A stretch of 64,000 nt of DNA from assembly GCA_019454045.1 (NCBI GenBank), contig SKCR01023426.1, positions 1 to 64,000 on the forward strand, in the 5' to 3' direction. Positions 1 to 11,240 of the stretch are shown here, piece by piece. The notes under the pieces were generated by a model that had not been told where the DNA came from, did no database searches, and saw nothing but the letters and a program-made list of their open reading frames with translations. The first letter of the stretch is position 1; the number at the start of each line of letters is the position of its first letter. The DNA is from Zanthoxylum bungeanum. Its lineage: Eukaryota > Streptophyta > Magnoliopsida > Sapindales > Rutaceae. The translations under genes and the position numbers were made by a program.

Positions 1-2092
1 GGTATTTTGATTAATTCTTATTCGCTGGATTAGCTTCAGGTTCGCTTGTTGGACCTCCGTTTTAAAACACACGTCACAAATTGAATTTAAAAGAATTAAA
101 ACATCTAAAACACATGTCACAAATTTTGAATTAAATTCACAAACTAATAAAATAATTAAACCAATTAAATAATCAAGTTGAAATTAAATGAAATAACTAA
201 ATTGAAATTAAATTTAATCAATTAATTAAGTCATATACCCAATTTAAATAAAACATTAAATAAAATCATTTCACAAATTAAATAAAACAAATTTAAATTA
301 AATAATTCACTTCCAAATTAAAAACAAATCAATCACCAAAAATAAAGATATTATTGCCTAAAATATTCCAATCAAATACACATAATTTTAATTGATTTAT
401 TTCCTAAATAAAACACACACTAAATTGAAACCGAGCAGCTCACTCTCACGGCATATACAACTCTCGGCAACCCTCAACCAAACCTAAAAAAATTACTGTG
501 AACAAACAACCCACCACAAAGCAACAAAAAGGCAGCAAACAACAAAAACCCTAGACGATCCTTCACGCCCAGCCTAAGTCAAAACCAGAAACCCTCATGC
601 CCTAAGATCACTTACGAACCCTGATCCCATGCCCCTCTCTCTCTCACTACCAGCCTAAACTGCTCACCAACCGTATTGACATCCCACACGTTGAGACCTC
701 CCTTCCACACGCCATTATTCATCAGCGTAGCAGCCTTCAAGAACAAATCACACACTGACCAACCAACTTCAGCACTCCACGCCTCACACTGCATCAATAG
801 CCAAATCACCGAGCAGCCTGTAAGCCAATAACGCATAAAACACCTTCAACAGTCCCTTAATCCTCACGCAAATAAGCCCTTAGACGCCCCTGCCCATTGC
901 CTTCACTCAATCAGCCCTCAGCGCACACCACGCCATTATCCACAGACCAACTGCACCACACGTAGCCGTCAGCCTCATTCACGGCACCCACTGAACACGT
1001 AGCAGCCACTGCCATAGACCCCTCAATCTGCCCCTTCATCACTGATAGCCTCTTCGACCACAAGCGATAATGTAAGTCAATAACACTGCCCCTGCACCTA
1101 CACCCTCATGTATCGAGCCAAAATAGTCCACTAACACACCTGAACAGTGACCAGAAAATACCATGAATACAGCAGCAAAACGGAGGTAAAACAGCGACCA
1201 AAACAGTGAAACAGCGAGCTAAGACGTTAAACCAGTGAACCGGAAGAGTTGTGGAGTGATAGCCCTTCCGACGGTCGTGAAACGCAAGTCCGAGAGCCGA
1301 CAAAAAGGTTAGACCTGAGGGTATTTTTCACATCCGTTTTCAGTGTTATTTTTATTATTTATTGAGATTCGTTTGCATGATTCTTATGTAGTAATGCATG
1401 TTGTGGCCCTTGAGTAGATAAATATGCATGTATTGTAAAATGATGTATGTTGTGACCCTTGAATAAAATGAAAAATGTGTCGCCTCTCGTGGTATATAGG
1501 ATGGAAACCCGGACGTAAATTTCATAGCCGATTCCGAATGGACGGTAGTATGATCTGCACACGGGATACAACTCCACGTACCACTTGAGTAAACGGCGCA
1601 TATTTTATTTTATGATGCTTTGATTTGTTTGTCATTCGTTACTTGAATTCCGCATGTTATTTAGTTGATGTGTTCATGAGATGGTATTCAAACATGATTA
1701 GTCATTTATTTCGCGTTGGGGAATTCGTATTATGTTTAGTTTTGTTCTTTATTTTCCGCATTATATGATTGAGGTATGCCATGAGATTATTACATGATAT
1801 TGTCGTTATAATGGTTTATTTTATGCATGCAAACTTAGGAGTAAATTATCCATGGAAATATGTTGTTTAGGCTTGGTTGATTTATTGTACAAATTATATC
1901 ATCACAAGTGGCATAAGTAAGGGACCATTCCGAACCCAACGGTTTGAGGTCTTCCCTTGCGAGGGGTGAGTGCAGCCTTAAATCTTTGTCCCGGTTCACA
2001 CTGGGTGGCGACTCCATGTTATTTTGTACTTCCCAACTAGGCCCCCGAGCCTAGAGAATAGAACAGCGTCGTCAATATTCTGTTGTCCTACA
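1..2092 (+). repeat. Left LTR of Tat-lineage Gypsy element, 5' end outside window
   Basis: This is an LTR of the same type as the two LTRs of element B. Position 1 aligns with about position 5627 of B's LTR, so roughly 105 bp lie beyond the window edge. The first 600 bp are AT-rich U3. The block at about 1490-1605 and the U5 block at 1900-2015 are nearly identical to B's. The first kilobase is more diverged. The LTR stops abruptly at 2088-2092, without a primer site, and continues directly into pol sequence. It resembles B's LTR more than the 3' LTR of element A at 17648-21118, so it may not be A's original partner. Confidence 0.8.
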
Positions 2093-2481
2093 CCATGGTT
2101 CCATAAGCTTGGGGGCGTGCCCTCCAATTTGCACCAGATGATTAGGTTCCCATTCGGGGGAGAGATTGTCACCATCAAAGCTGAAATAGACAATGCAGTT
2201 GCCGCCTTGGAAATACTGCCTTTCGCAAGGTTCCAAGTATCGGCAACTTTTGAGGAGTGTGTGGATCCCAAGGTAGCCCGGATCATGGAGAAAATGAAGT
2301 ATGAGCCAGGAGAGGGATCCAAACTGCCAGATTTCAGAGGCCAGACAACCAGAAGAGGTTTGGGGTACAAGTCTGATGATGAGAAGCCAAAGATCAAGAA
2401 GAAGGGCATGAAACTAATGGAGTACTTTATGAAGTCTTCAGGGTACCAATGTGAGCCTGAACCAGTAGAGGTGATGGGGTA
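2089..2481 (+). pseudogene. pol: Tat pol fragment: region between protease and reverse transcriptase
   Basis: Reading starts inside the conserved stretch with the residues W-F-H-x3-G-V-P-S-x-L-H-Q (about 2093-2130), typical of the region following the protease core in Athila/Tat polyproteins. A G-rich linker ending GLGYKS follows. The protease catalytic D-S/T-G motif is not present; it would have lain upstream of the junction. The reading frame differs from that of the RT segment that follows, so there is a frameshift near 2480. It is non-functional as it stands. The identification rests on family resemblance of the residues named. Confidence 0.6.
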
Positions 2482-3036
2482 GTGGTGCCCAGATTTGAGA
2501 TCTTCCAGGACCTGATGGGAGAGAAGCTGGTGGTTGAAGAGAAGAAGCAAGAGGGTGAGAAATGGGAGGAGGAACTCATGAAGCTGGAGACATTGACCCT
2601 CAATGAGAAGAATGAACCTGAGAAAGATATTGTTGTAGAGGAGGAAATATCCATAGATGATGAGGATGTTTACCTCCCAGTTTTATTTGAGTGTACTCCT
2701 TTTTTTGCTAGCAATAAAGACAGTATTTCTGCTTACTTGGCTGAGTCTTCTCTTTTCCCATTACATGATCTAAGCATATTTGATGTTAACTCCACTAAGA
2801 CAAATGCCTTTAACCTTGGGACACCTGAGGATCCTAAGGAAATTTTGATTGCAAGTGAGGTTACTTCTGAGGAAAGGGAGAAAATAGAAGAAGTATTGAT
2901 CAGGTATGCTAAAGTTTTTGCTTGGTCCTATGAAGACATGCCCGGGGTAGACAGAAGCATTGCTCAGCATTCTATTCCGACTTATCTGAACATGAGGCTG
3001 GTGAAACAGAAACTTCGACGAATGAGACCAGAATAG
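2482..3036 (+). pseudogene. pol: Tat reverse transcriptase, N-terminal part
   Basis: The segment contains an acidic spacer rich in E and K, then the N-terminal RT signature FAWSYEDMPG (about 2918-2947) and KQKLRRMRP at its end. These residues are characteristic of Tat/Ogre-type RT immediately before the fingers domain. It ends at a TAG stop (3034-3036), in the same frame as the RT core that follows. A second in-frame TAG lies at 3067-3069. Together they separate the N-terminal part from the palm domain. Confidence 0.75.
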
Positions 3037-3741
3037 GCAGAGAAAGTTAGAGAAGAAGTCAAGAAATAGATTGATATGGGTTTCCTGGAAGTGGTAAAAT
3101 ATCCTGAATGGTTAGCAAACATTGTGCCGGTGCCGAAGAAAGATGGAAAGGTCAGAATGTGTGTGGACTACAGAGACCTCAATAAGGCTTGTCCGAAAGA
3201 CGACTTTCCTCTACCGCATATAGATGTATTGGTTGATAGTGCAGCTTTGTCGGCCATGTATTCATTTGCAGACGGGTTTTCAGGGTACAATCAAGTTCTC
3301 ATGGAAGATGAAGATAAGGACAAGACTACCTTTGTCACCGAGTGGGGTACTTATTGCTACAAAGTGATGCCGTTTGGGCTCAAGAATGAAGGAGCTACTT
3401 ATCAGCAAATGGCTACTACCTTGCTCCATGACTTGATGCACAAAGAGATCGAAGTATATGTGGATGACATGATGGTGAAATCCGAGACAAGGGACGGGCA
3501 TATTGAGGCACTTGAGAAGTTCCTTCAGAGGGTCGACAAGTACAATTTGAGATTGAACCCCAAGAAATGTGTGTTTGGGGTAACGTCAGGGAAACTGCTG
3601 GGACATATAGTTGGAATGGGAGGAATAGAAGTAGACTCTGAGAAGATCAAAGCGATCACCGAGATGCCAGCACCAAAGACAGAAAAATAGGTCAGGGCAT
3701 TCCTTGGGAATATTCAGTATATCAGTCGGTTCATCGCCAAG
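3037..3741 (+). pseudogene. pol: Tat reverse transcriptase core
   Basis: This would copy element RNA into cDNA. The open stretch 3076-3690 holds the fingers/palm signature CVDYRDLNKACPKDDFPLPH, the first catalytic aspartate in FADGFSGYNQ, MPFGLKN, and the catalytic YVDD at 3457-3468. The catalytic residues are intact, but the frame is closed by stops at 3067-3069 and 3688-3690 (both TAG). Past the second stop the connection-domain residues VRAF and IQYISRFIAKLT remain readable in frame. Sequence type: Tat/Ogre, clearly distinct from the Athila RT at 54437-54883. Confidence 0.85.
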
Positions 3742-4254
3742 TTGACTTCAGTTTGTGAGCCCATCTTTAAGCTGTTGAGAAAAGATCAACCAGTAAAGTG
3801 GAATGAACAGTGTCAGACAGCCTTCGACAGAATCAGAGAGTATTTGGTAAAGCCACCTGTTTTGAAACCTCCGAGACCGGGAAAGCCTTTGGTACTGTAT
3901 TTGGCTATAGGGTCAGAAGCATTGGGAGCAATGATGGTACAGGCAGATGAGACGGGGGTAGAACATGCAGTTTACTATCTGAGTAAGAAGATACTCCCGT
4001 ATGAGGCTCGTTATCAAGAGGTAGAGAAGATCTGTTTGGCAGTAGTATGGGCTTCTAGAAAGTTGCGGCATTACTTCCAGTCCTACAAGATCCAGGTAGT
4101 GGCGAAAGAGAACCCTTTGAAGTATCTGCATTCAGTGCCGTCGCTAGTGGGAAAGTTGGGCAGATGGTTAGTATTGTTGACAGAGTTTGACATTGAGTAC
4201 CTCACCTCCAAGGTAATCAAAGGGCGAGCAGTGGCGGAATTCCTAGCACTATAG
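3742..4254 (+). pseudogene. pol: Tat RNase H (Gypsy-type)
   Basis: This would degrade the RNA strand of the RNA/DNA hybrid. It contains the thumb/connection region, then KPLVLYLA, VYYLSKKILPYEARYQEVEKI and LRHYFQSYKI, all characteristic of the first RNase H of Gypsy elements. The usual catalytic aspartate of the LYLA/LYLS region is not obvious, as seen in Tat elements where the second RNase H takes over. The frame ends at TAG 4252-4254, shortly before the linker to the second RNase H. Confidence 0.8.
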
Positions 4255-4704
4255 CCTATCGAGGGGGATCAGTATAAGTTTGAGTTCCCCGATGAAGAAA
4301 TTAGTGCTATAGCAGTTCAGGGATGGAAAGTGTACTTCGACGAAGCAGTTAATTACAAATGAGCCGGAATTGGAATTGTGATAGTGACCCCCGAGGGAGA
4401 AACTTTGCCCATGGCCAGGAGGTTAACATTCAGAGTAACAAACAACATGGCCGAATATGAAGCATGTGCTTTTGGGTTGACTGCATTGATAGCCTTGAAA
4501 GCCGAAAGTGTGGAAGTCTACGGAGATTCGATGCTGGTAATCCGTCAGTTACAAGGGGAATGGGAATTGAAAGAGGAACGATTGAAACCCTATCTTTTCC
4601 ACCTCAGAGAGTTGGCACAGGCCATCCCCAATTGTAAGTTTCAGCACTTGCCGCGAGAAGAGAATCAGATGGCAGATGCACTGGCCACACTTGCAGCTAC
4701 TTAA
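4255..4704 (+). pseudogene. pol: Tat second (archaeal-type) RNase H
   Basis: An additional RNase H domain is established as diagnostic of the plant Tat lineage. Visible elements are the first strand with the D of VYFDEA (about 4331-4348), NNMAEYEACAFGL with the catalytic E, VYGDSMLVI with a catalytic D, and ENQMADALATLA with the C-terminal catalytic D. An in-frame TGA lies at 4360-4362, between the first strand and the rest. Apart from that stop, the four acidic positions expected for catalysis are present. Confidence 0.85.
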
Positions 4705-5522
4705 GAAAATCCAGAGAAGTTAGTGATGAGACCGTTGGTATTGACTACAACAAACAGGCCGATTTACGAGACAGAGAAAGTTCTGGAAGTGGAAATTGAC
4801 GACGGTAAACCTTGGTACCATGACATTCAGAGGTATCTAGAGCACGGGGAATTCCCAGAAAGGGCAGGCAGAAAAGATAGATTGGCCATTCGGAAGTTGG
4901 CCTCTCAGTATGTGATCTTGAAAGGAGAACTGTACAAAAGGCAAGCAAACGGCAAGCAAACGGCATTCAGTTGAAATGTTTGAGAAAAGAAGAAGCTCAG
5001 AAAGTGATGGAAGAGGTACATGCCGGGGTATGTGGTCCGCACATGAATGGGTTGAACTTGTCCCGTAAGATAGTGAGACATGGGTTTTATTGGTCGACTA
5101 TGGAGGCAGACTGCGCAAGGATGGTAAAGCACTGTCACGACTGTCATGTACATGGTAATCTGAGTCATCTGCCACATACAGAGTTGCACGGTCTATCAGA
5201 GCCATGGCCGTTCTCAACATGGGGCATTGACATGATCGGGGAACCGACCAAGTGCATCTAATGGGCATCACTTCATAGTAGTAGCAGTGGATTACTTCTC
5301 AAAATGGATAGAAGCTGAGTCGTTCCGGAATGTTACAGCAAAGCAGATGGCCAAGTTCATAACACGGAACCCATCATGTCGGTATGGTATGCCGTACCAT
5401 GTGGTCACGGACAATGGGGTACAGTTTCAAGGAGAGACGATGACAATGCTACAGAGGTACGTGATAGGCCATCATAAGTCATCACCTTACAGGCCACAGG
5501 TGAATGGGGCAGTTGAGGCAGC
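4705..5522 (+). pseudogene. pol: Tat integrase, N-terminal and core part (interrupted by element B)
   Basis: The zinc-binding region is visible as H-x-GVCGPHMNG...CHDCHVHG (about 5009-5155). The core begins with WGIDMIG (5221-5241), continues with VDYFSKWIEAE and VVTDNGVQF (second D), and ends in HHKSSPYRPQVNGAVEAA. There element B begins at 5523, just before the catalytic E would be read. Two frameshifts are visible: an 11-bp perfect tandem duplication at 4940-4961, and a single-base shift near 5250. The remainder of the gene resumes at 15346. Confidence 0.85.
5518..5522. repeat. Target-site duplication of element B, left copy
   Basis: GCAGC at 5518-5522 precedes the TGTAGG start of B's 5' LTR. 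The identical GCAGC at 15346-15350 follows the CCACA end of B's 3' LTR. A perfect 5-bp duplication is expected for a Gypsy integration. Confidence 0.95.
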
Positions 5523-8342
5523 TGTAGGCATTGCATTTTTGCATGTGAAACCCGAGGATGAGTCTCAGTTGGAGGCACTACTTTTTTAGTCGAGGAAGTT
5601 GCGGGAAACGATCGTCGGAAGGGAACCGGTATTTTGATTAATTCTTCCGCTGGATTAGCTTCGGGTTCGCTTGTTGGACCTCCATTTTAAAACACATCTC
5701 ACAAATTAAATCATATTAACAAATTAAGTGAAATCTAAATTAAATTGAAATTAAATAACCAATTAAATTCCTAAATTAAATTAAATGTTAAATCTAAAAA
5801 TCACAAACCAATTAAATTAAATTAAATTAATTCACAAATAAATCCATTAAACTATTTCACTTCCAAATTAAAATCAATTCATTCCTAAGTTTAATAAATC
5901 ACTCACCAATTTAAATGATTCACCCACCAAAATACAATATCCTTACCTAAAATAACACACCTAATTTAATTGATTTCCCTTCCTAATTTAACACATGCAA
6001 ACCCTACACCCTCAATATATAAACATGACATTGAAAAACCCTAAGGCTCTTCCTCCTCTCTCACTACTATTCACGGCATTAGACAAAAATAGAAAAAACC
6101 TAATCTTCTTCACGAAAGCCATATGCGCAGCTCTTCTCTCATCAACACATAGTGCTTCGCCACACAGACAGCCACAAAAACGCCAATCATGTCCACACAC
6201 AGCCACCAGCCAAACAACACGCCCCACTAACTAAAAACGCCATTGCCATTGCCACCAACCCTCAACAACGCCACATGCCATTGCCACACATCCCTATTTA
6301 ATTTTATTTCTTTCCTAAAATAAAATCCATGCATAGAAACCCTAAGTGATAACTATAAAATATAACAACCTTCAACCATTGCTTCTCTCTTAGCCTCTCT
6401 CTCTCACACGGCCAAAAGACAAATGAAATAACCCTAGCAGCACTCGTCTCTCATTCCTCACAGATAGCTCACGGTAGAACCCTAGCTTCACCTCACTCAC
6501 CCACATGGCAGCAGCCAAGAGACAACTCATACGAACCTCCTGCCTCCTCACACGGCAACAAGACCACAACAAGCTCCCCCTTCACGGCCTTTAAACCTTC
6601 AGCTCAAAAAACCCTTCAACAGACCGACCCCCCCTCAAAACGCACACACACCCCCTGACCTGATCATAAAAAGCCATCGTACCAACCTTCACACACTCAC
6701 AACTCTCATAAAAAACTGCATTCAACTGCCCCCTCAAAGACATAAAACCAGTGCCACCAGCATGCCGTTGAAGCCACGAACCAGCGCCTAATAGCCTAAC
6801 CGACCGAAAACCAAACCCTTCAGCCTCACAGCCTGCACCCAACCGACACCATTAGCAACCACCCTCATCAGCTGTCCCTTTGACCATCAACATGTCCTCT
6901 GCTCCTCACAGGCCACGACCACCGAGCAAAATCACACACACACACCCAGCCTGCCCCTCCATAGCCTGACAAAAGACCCCTCACAGCCATGAAACCCTAG
7001 ACTGATCAGCCCTCCTTCATGGTCCCATGTGATCCTCACGTGAAAACAAAATACACAAACAGCCGAGAAACACACGCCCTAGACCTTCATCGACTGCAAC
7101 CATCACGCCAGCCCTGCCCTTGCCACTCGCCAAAGCCTTTCACAAATAGCCACGCAGTCCACCCTTCAGTGCATAACACTTGCACACACTGCCACGCACA
7201 TTAGCCTCAGCCCACACGTGAAGCCACCCTTCCTCTGACCCACAAACAGACCACGTCGATCAGCCCCTAAACACCTAAAAATAGTGACAAAAAAAACTAC
7301 ACTTTAAGCCTCCTTAAAATCGCAAAAACAGTCCACTAAAACAGAAGATTAATACACCAAAACAGTGACCAGAAAACCGCGAGGAAACAACAGCGAAACG
7401 GAGGTAGAACAGCGACCAAAACAACAAAACAGCGAGCTAAGATGTTAAACCAGTGAACCGGAAGAGTTGCGGAGTGATAGCCCTTCCGACGGTCGTGAAA
7501 CGCAAATCCGAGAGCCGACAAAAAGGTTAGACCTGAGGGTATTTTTCATATCCGCTTTCAGTGTTATTTTTATTATTTATTGAGATTCATTTGCATGATT
7601 CTTATGTAGTAATGCATGTTGTGGCCCTTGGTTAGATAAAATAATGTATGATGCATGATTGTGGCCCTTGAGTAGATAAATATGCATGTATTGTAAAATG
7701 ATGTATGTTGTGGCCCTTGAATAAAATGAAAAATGTGTCGCCTCTCATGGTATATAGGATGGAAACCCGGACATAAATTTCATAGCCGATTCCAAATGGA
7801 CGATAGTATGATCTGCACTCGGGATACAACTCCACGTACCACTTGAGTAAACAGCGCATATTTTGTTTTATGATGTTTTGATTTATTTGTCATTCGTTAC
7901 TTGAATTCCACATGTTATTTATTTGATGTGTTAATGAGATGGTATTCAAGCATGATTAGTCATTTATTTTGCGTTGGGAATTCGCATTATGTTTAGTTTT
8001 GCTCTTTATTTCCGCATTATATAATTAAGGTATGCCATGAGATTATTGTATGATATTGTCGTTATAATGGTTTATTTTATGCATGCGAACTTAGGAGTAA
8101 ATTATCCTTGGAAATATATTGTTTAGGCTCGGTTGATTTATTGCACAAATTATATCATCACAAGTGGCATAAGTAAGGGACCATTCCGAACCCAACGGTT
8201 TGAGGTCTTCCCTTGCGAGGGGTGAGTGCGGCCTTAAATCTTTGTCCCGATTCACACCGGGTGGCGACTCCATGTTATTTTGTACTTCCCAACTAGGCCG
8301 TGAGCCTAGAAGAACAGCGTCGCTCAGGTTCTGTTGTCCACA
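5523..8342 (+). repeat. 5' LTR of element B
   Basis: It begins TGTAGGCATT and ends GTTGTCCACA. U3 is AT-rich with runs of AATTAAAT. A TATA box lies about 495 bp in, leaving an unusually long R-U5 of roughly 2.3 kb. It differs from the 3' LTR (12557-15345) mainly by small indels and scattered substitutions. Short open frames inside it are not supported as genes. Confidence 0.95.
6016..6023 (+). promoter_or_regulatory. Putative TATA box, 5' LTR of B
   Basis: TATATAAA followed by CATGAC is shared with the B 3' LTR (13045-13052) and, in a diverged LTR, with element A's 3' LTR (18384-18391). Conservation of this short block in an otherwise divergent U3 supports a core promoter. Confidence 0.55.
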
Positions 8343-8345
8343 GTC

Positions 8346-8364
8346 TGGCGACTCCACTGGGGAT
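8346..8364 (+). other. Primer-binding site of element B, tRNA-Arg(ACG) type
   Basis: TGGCGACTCCACTGGGGAT starts 3 nt after the LTR end. It is complementary to the 3' end of plant tRNA-Arg with anticodon ACG (acceptor stem plus CCA), as I recall that tRNA. Tat/Ogre elements are known for tRNA-Arg priming. Confidence 0.8.
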
Positions 8365-9138
8365 TAGAGAATTGGCCCCGAAATCATGTCTTGTGATGTG
8401 TATAATTTGTGCATTAGTTGACCGTTTCTATAGTGGGTTGAGGGAGTTCAATCAAATGTATTGTCATAAACCCGCATGAGAACGATAATTGGATATCCTA
8501 TAGAAGTTGCCCCTTTATGATTTTGATAACCACATGCATATTATATCTCATATATTGCATGCATCTCATGCATACATGCATCATGTTAACCTCGTGTCTT
8601 AAAAGCCATCATAGATATCGGTTGGGTTAGAGATAAAAGAAGAATTGTCACAGAGGAGTTTAGCAAATATGGATAGCGAGGGAAAGGAAATCGTGAAACA
8701 GAAAACCTTATGACAATGATAGAAAGACCATTAGGAGGGGCCTTCAAAAAAAAAGAAAAAAAAAAAGAAAAAAGAGAGAAAAAAAAAAGAAAGAGAAGAA
8801 AAGAAGAGAAAAAAAAAGAGAAAAAAATTGTTTGTTTTTTAGTCATTGATGGTTAGACATAAGTCCGATGATGAAATTGTTTGCTTTAGGGTGAAACCTT
8901 AGAAATGATAAACTTTTGACGTGCTTTTATCTGATAATTTGAATAATTGATCTATATTAGACTCGTAAGCACTTGATTATGGTTCTTAGCGGTGAAAATC
9001 TGAGTAGTTAGCAAAGTGACTAGTTGAAGAAATTGTAGGTCGGTGAATGACCGTTTGCTTAGATGTCTATCTTGATTTGCTCATGTTATGATGTGTGGTA
9101 TGGTTGAAAATGAAAGAAAAGTATCAAAAAAAATGAAC
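8365..9138 (+). other. Leader/noncoding region of element B
   Basis: There is no coding signal. The first 200 bp resemble the leader of fragment H (59797-60260), including the phrase around TCCTATAGAAG. From about 8580 it aligns with the tail of element A (16190-16500) and, reversed, with the Athila-type tail (51670-52000). A purine-only A/G tract lies at about 8739-8827. Confidence 0.7.
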
Positions 9139-9225
9139 CACCTATAACCGATAAGCGTGAAGCTACCCATGGGCGAGTATTAGGACCACCATGAGGAGAA
9201 ATGCTACCTTAAAGGGTAGGTGTGT
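9139..9225 (+). other. Conserved Athila/Tat noncoding block, copy in B
   Basis: About 85 nt are nearly identical to 16502-16590 in element A and about 85-90% identical to the reverse complement of 51585-51668. The block contains CCCATGGG, is bounded by complementary hexamers CACCTA and TAGGTG, and has an alternative small stem CTACC/GGTAG near its 3' end. An A/G-only tract follows (9225-9330). Function unknown; structured RNA is an inference. Confidence 0.65.
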
Positions 9226-9969
9226 TGAAAAAAAAAGAAAAAAAAAAAGAAGAAAAAAAAAAGAGAAAAAAAAATGAAGTTCAAAATGAAAAGAAAAAAA
9301 TGAGAGACAAAGGAAAAGAAAGATAAACCATACTACATTGAGCATGGAAAAGCAATTGCAGAGCATAACTGAAACATCTAGGTTGGTTTGACCCATTGAC
9401 CCCGATTTTTGAAACGAAATCATTGAGTTAGCTTACTTAAGGATTAAGCTGTGAAAGAATCTTTGCACACACACACTTTGAGTCTGGCCTAGATCATTTA
9501 TTCAAAGACTTGGATTTGAGTTGCATCGAATGTTTTGAAGGTTCTCTGGTTTCATTACTGAGCATTCTTTGAGGACGATAATATGTATAACTATTGAGAC
9601 TATTTTCGTAGCATGTGATAAGTATGATAATATGGAAGGCCCCACCATGTGGTTCATCTTGACCATATTCAAACAGCAGAGAACAGAAAGCTAAATTAAG
9701 ACTGAGAGCGACCAGTCTACCACCCCCCCCGTGAATAAGAGGAATGACAAGAATTGAGTCATGAGACCAGAGAGAAGACTGAGCAATCACTTGGAGAACT
9801 GGGGGAAGACCTAACCCAGCGGAATAGGAAATTCATTCATGCATGCATGCATACACGTAACATATTTTGCATTCTTTTTTGTGTTTGTTTTGTTTTGTAT
9901 TCACAGGTTTCAAAGAAAAGAAAAAATAGAAAGCGGCAAAGACAAGCCAACTAGAATCAGCAACATATG
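9226..9969 (+). other. Noncoding region of B, including a stretch like the sequence after pol in A
   Basis: After the purine tract, 9340-9560 matches (reversed) 49210-49395 of the Athila-type tail. The part 9780-9960 resembles 15890-16060 of element A, which lies directly after A's integrase stop. In A this post-pol stretch comes before the conserved block; in B it comes after it, so the order is swapped. Confidence 0.6.
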
Positions 9970-10105
9970 AGTAGTAGTTTTGGGGATGAGTCCCAGGGTT
10001 GAAGCCATATCAGTTTCAGTTTGGGGATGAGTCCCAGGGTTGAGGCCCATATCAGTATTCGCTTGGGGATGAGTCCCAGGGTTGAGGCCCATATCAGCAG
10101 TTTGA
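9970..10105 (+). repeat. Tandem array 1 in B, about 45-bp unit
   Basis: Three copies of a unit contain GGGATGAGTCCC followed by GGGTTGAGGCCC and ATATCAG. Each 12-mer can fold as a 4-bp stem with loop TGAG (the second with one G-U pair). Confidence 0.75.
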
Positions 10106-10389
10106 GAATGAAGAAGCGGAGAATGGCACTCCGAGAATGGAGAACAATCCGAGAATGAACAAGTTGAGAATGGTAGTCCGAGAATGGATCAGGGTTGGGG
10201 AATGGTAATCCGAGAATGGATCAGAGTTTGAGAATGGACAAGCCAAGAAGGGCAATCAGAGTTCAAGAATGAACAGGCTGATAATGGTAATCCAAGAAGG
10301 GCAATCAGAGTTCGAGAATGAACAAGTCGAGAATGGACCACATCTCAGTAATGGTCCGAGGATGGACCACCTCACAGTAACAGTTCGGG
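10106..10389 (+). repeat. Degenerate array 2 in B, GAGAATG-rich
   Basis: Irregular repeats of CGAGAATGG/GAGAATGAAC (for example 10127-10175, 10310-10340) are spaced 15-30 bp apart. They bridge array 1 and the GGCGAGGCCC-type arrays. Confidence 0.6.
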
Positions 10390-10870
10390 AATGGACCACC
10401 ATCAGTTTAGTGTCAGTTCGAGGGCGAGGCCCATATCACCTTGGGGGCGAGGCCCACATTGGTTCAGTATCAGCTCTGCCGGTATGGCATTCTGAGGGCG
10501 AGGCCCACATCAGTTAATGATCAGTATCACCCGGGTATGGCATTCTGGGGGCGGAGCCCACAGCGGTTCAGTATCAGCATTTGCCGGGTATGGCGTTCAG
10601 AGGACAGGGCCCATATCAGTTCCGGATTAGTATCAGTTGGGTATGGGCAACATGGGGGCGGGGCCCACATCAGTTCAGATCAGTTTCTCCGAGAAGGCAT
10701 CCAGGGGGCGACCCCATATCAGTATCAGTCTGGGGGCGAGGCCCATATCAGTATCAGTTTGAGGGCGAGGCCCATATCAGTATTAGTTTCAGAAAGAATC
10801 CCAGGTGGCGAAGCCCACACCAGTATCAGTTTTGGGGATGAGTCCCGGGGGCGAGGCCCACATCAACACA
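10390..10870 (+). repeat. Array 3 in B, GGGCGAGGCCC units
   Basis: About ten irregular copies have the core GGGC-GAG-GCCC (a 4-bp stem, 3-nt loop) followed by CATATCAG or CACATCAG. Variants include GGGC-GGA-GCCC at about 10550. Confidence 0.7.
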
Positions 10871-10874
10871 CACA

Positions 10875-11240
10875 ATATCAGTTTTGGAATGAATCCGAGA
10901 AAGAATCTCAGTTTTGGAATGAATCCGAGAAGGAATCTCAATTTTGGAATGAATCCGAGAAGGAATCTAAGTTTTGGAATGAATCCGAGAAGGAAGCTAA
11001 GCTTTGAATGCTTTGATGATCCGAGAAGGAATCTCAGTTTTGGAATGAATCCAGAGAATGAATCTCTCAGCAGTTGGAATGAATCCAGGGAATGAATCTC
11101 TCAAAATGTGGAATGAATCTAGAGAATGAATCTCTCAGTTTGGAAGGAATCCAAGGAATGAATCTCTCAGTTTGGAAGGAATCTGGAGAATGAATCTCTC
11201 AGCAGTTGGAATGAATCCAGGAGAATGAATCTCCCAGAAG
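10875..11240 (+). repeat. Array 4 in B, GGAATGAATCC / GAGAA-GAATCTC units
   Basis: Units of about 30 bp, later about 38-40 bp, alternate GGAATGAATCC with GAGAAGGAATCTC or GAGAATGAATCTC. Both halves are imperfect palindromes (stems GGA/TCC and GAGA/TCTC). Confidence 0.75.

Noticed and set aside
6591..6842. Minus-strand open frames in the LTRs (also 13599-13874, 18498-18731, 51075-51470)
   Set aside because: They lie in LTR sequence, are not conserved in frame between LTR copies, and show no recognisable domain.
8739..9330. A/G-only tracts as polypurine tracts or poly-A tails of inserted retrosequences
   Set aside because: They occur at the same place in A, B and (reversed) the Athila-type tail, so they belong to the element. 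The true polypurine tracts lie next to the LTRs.
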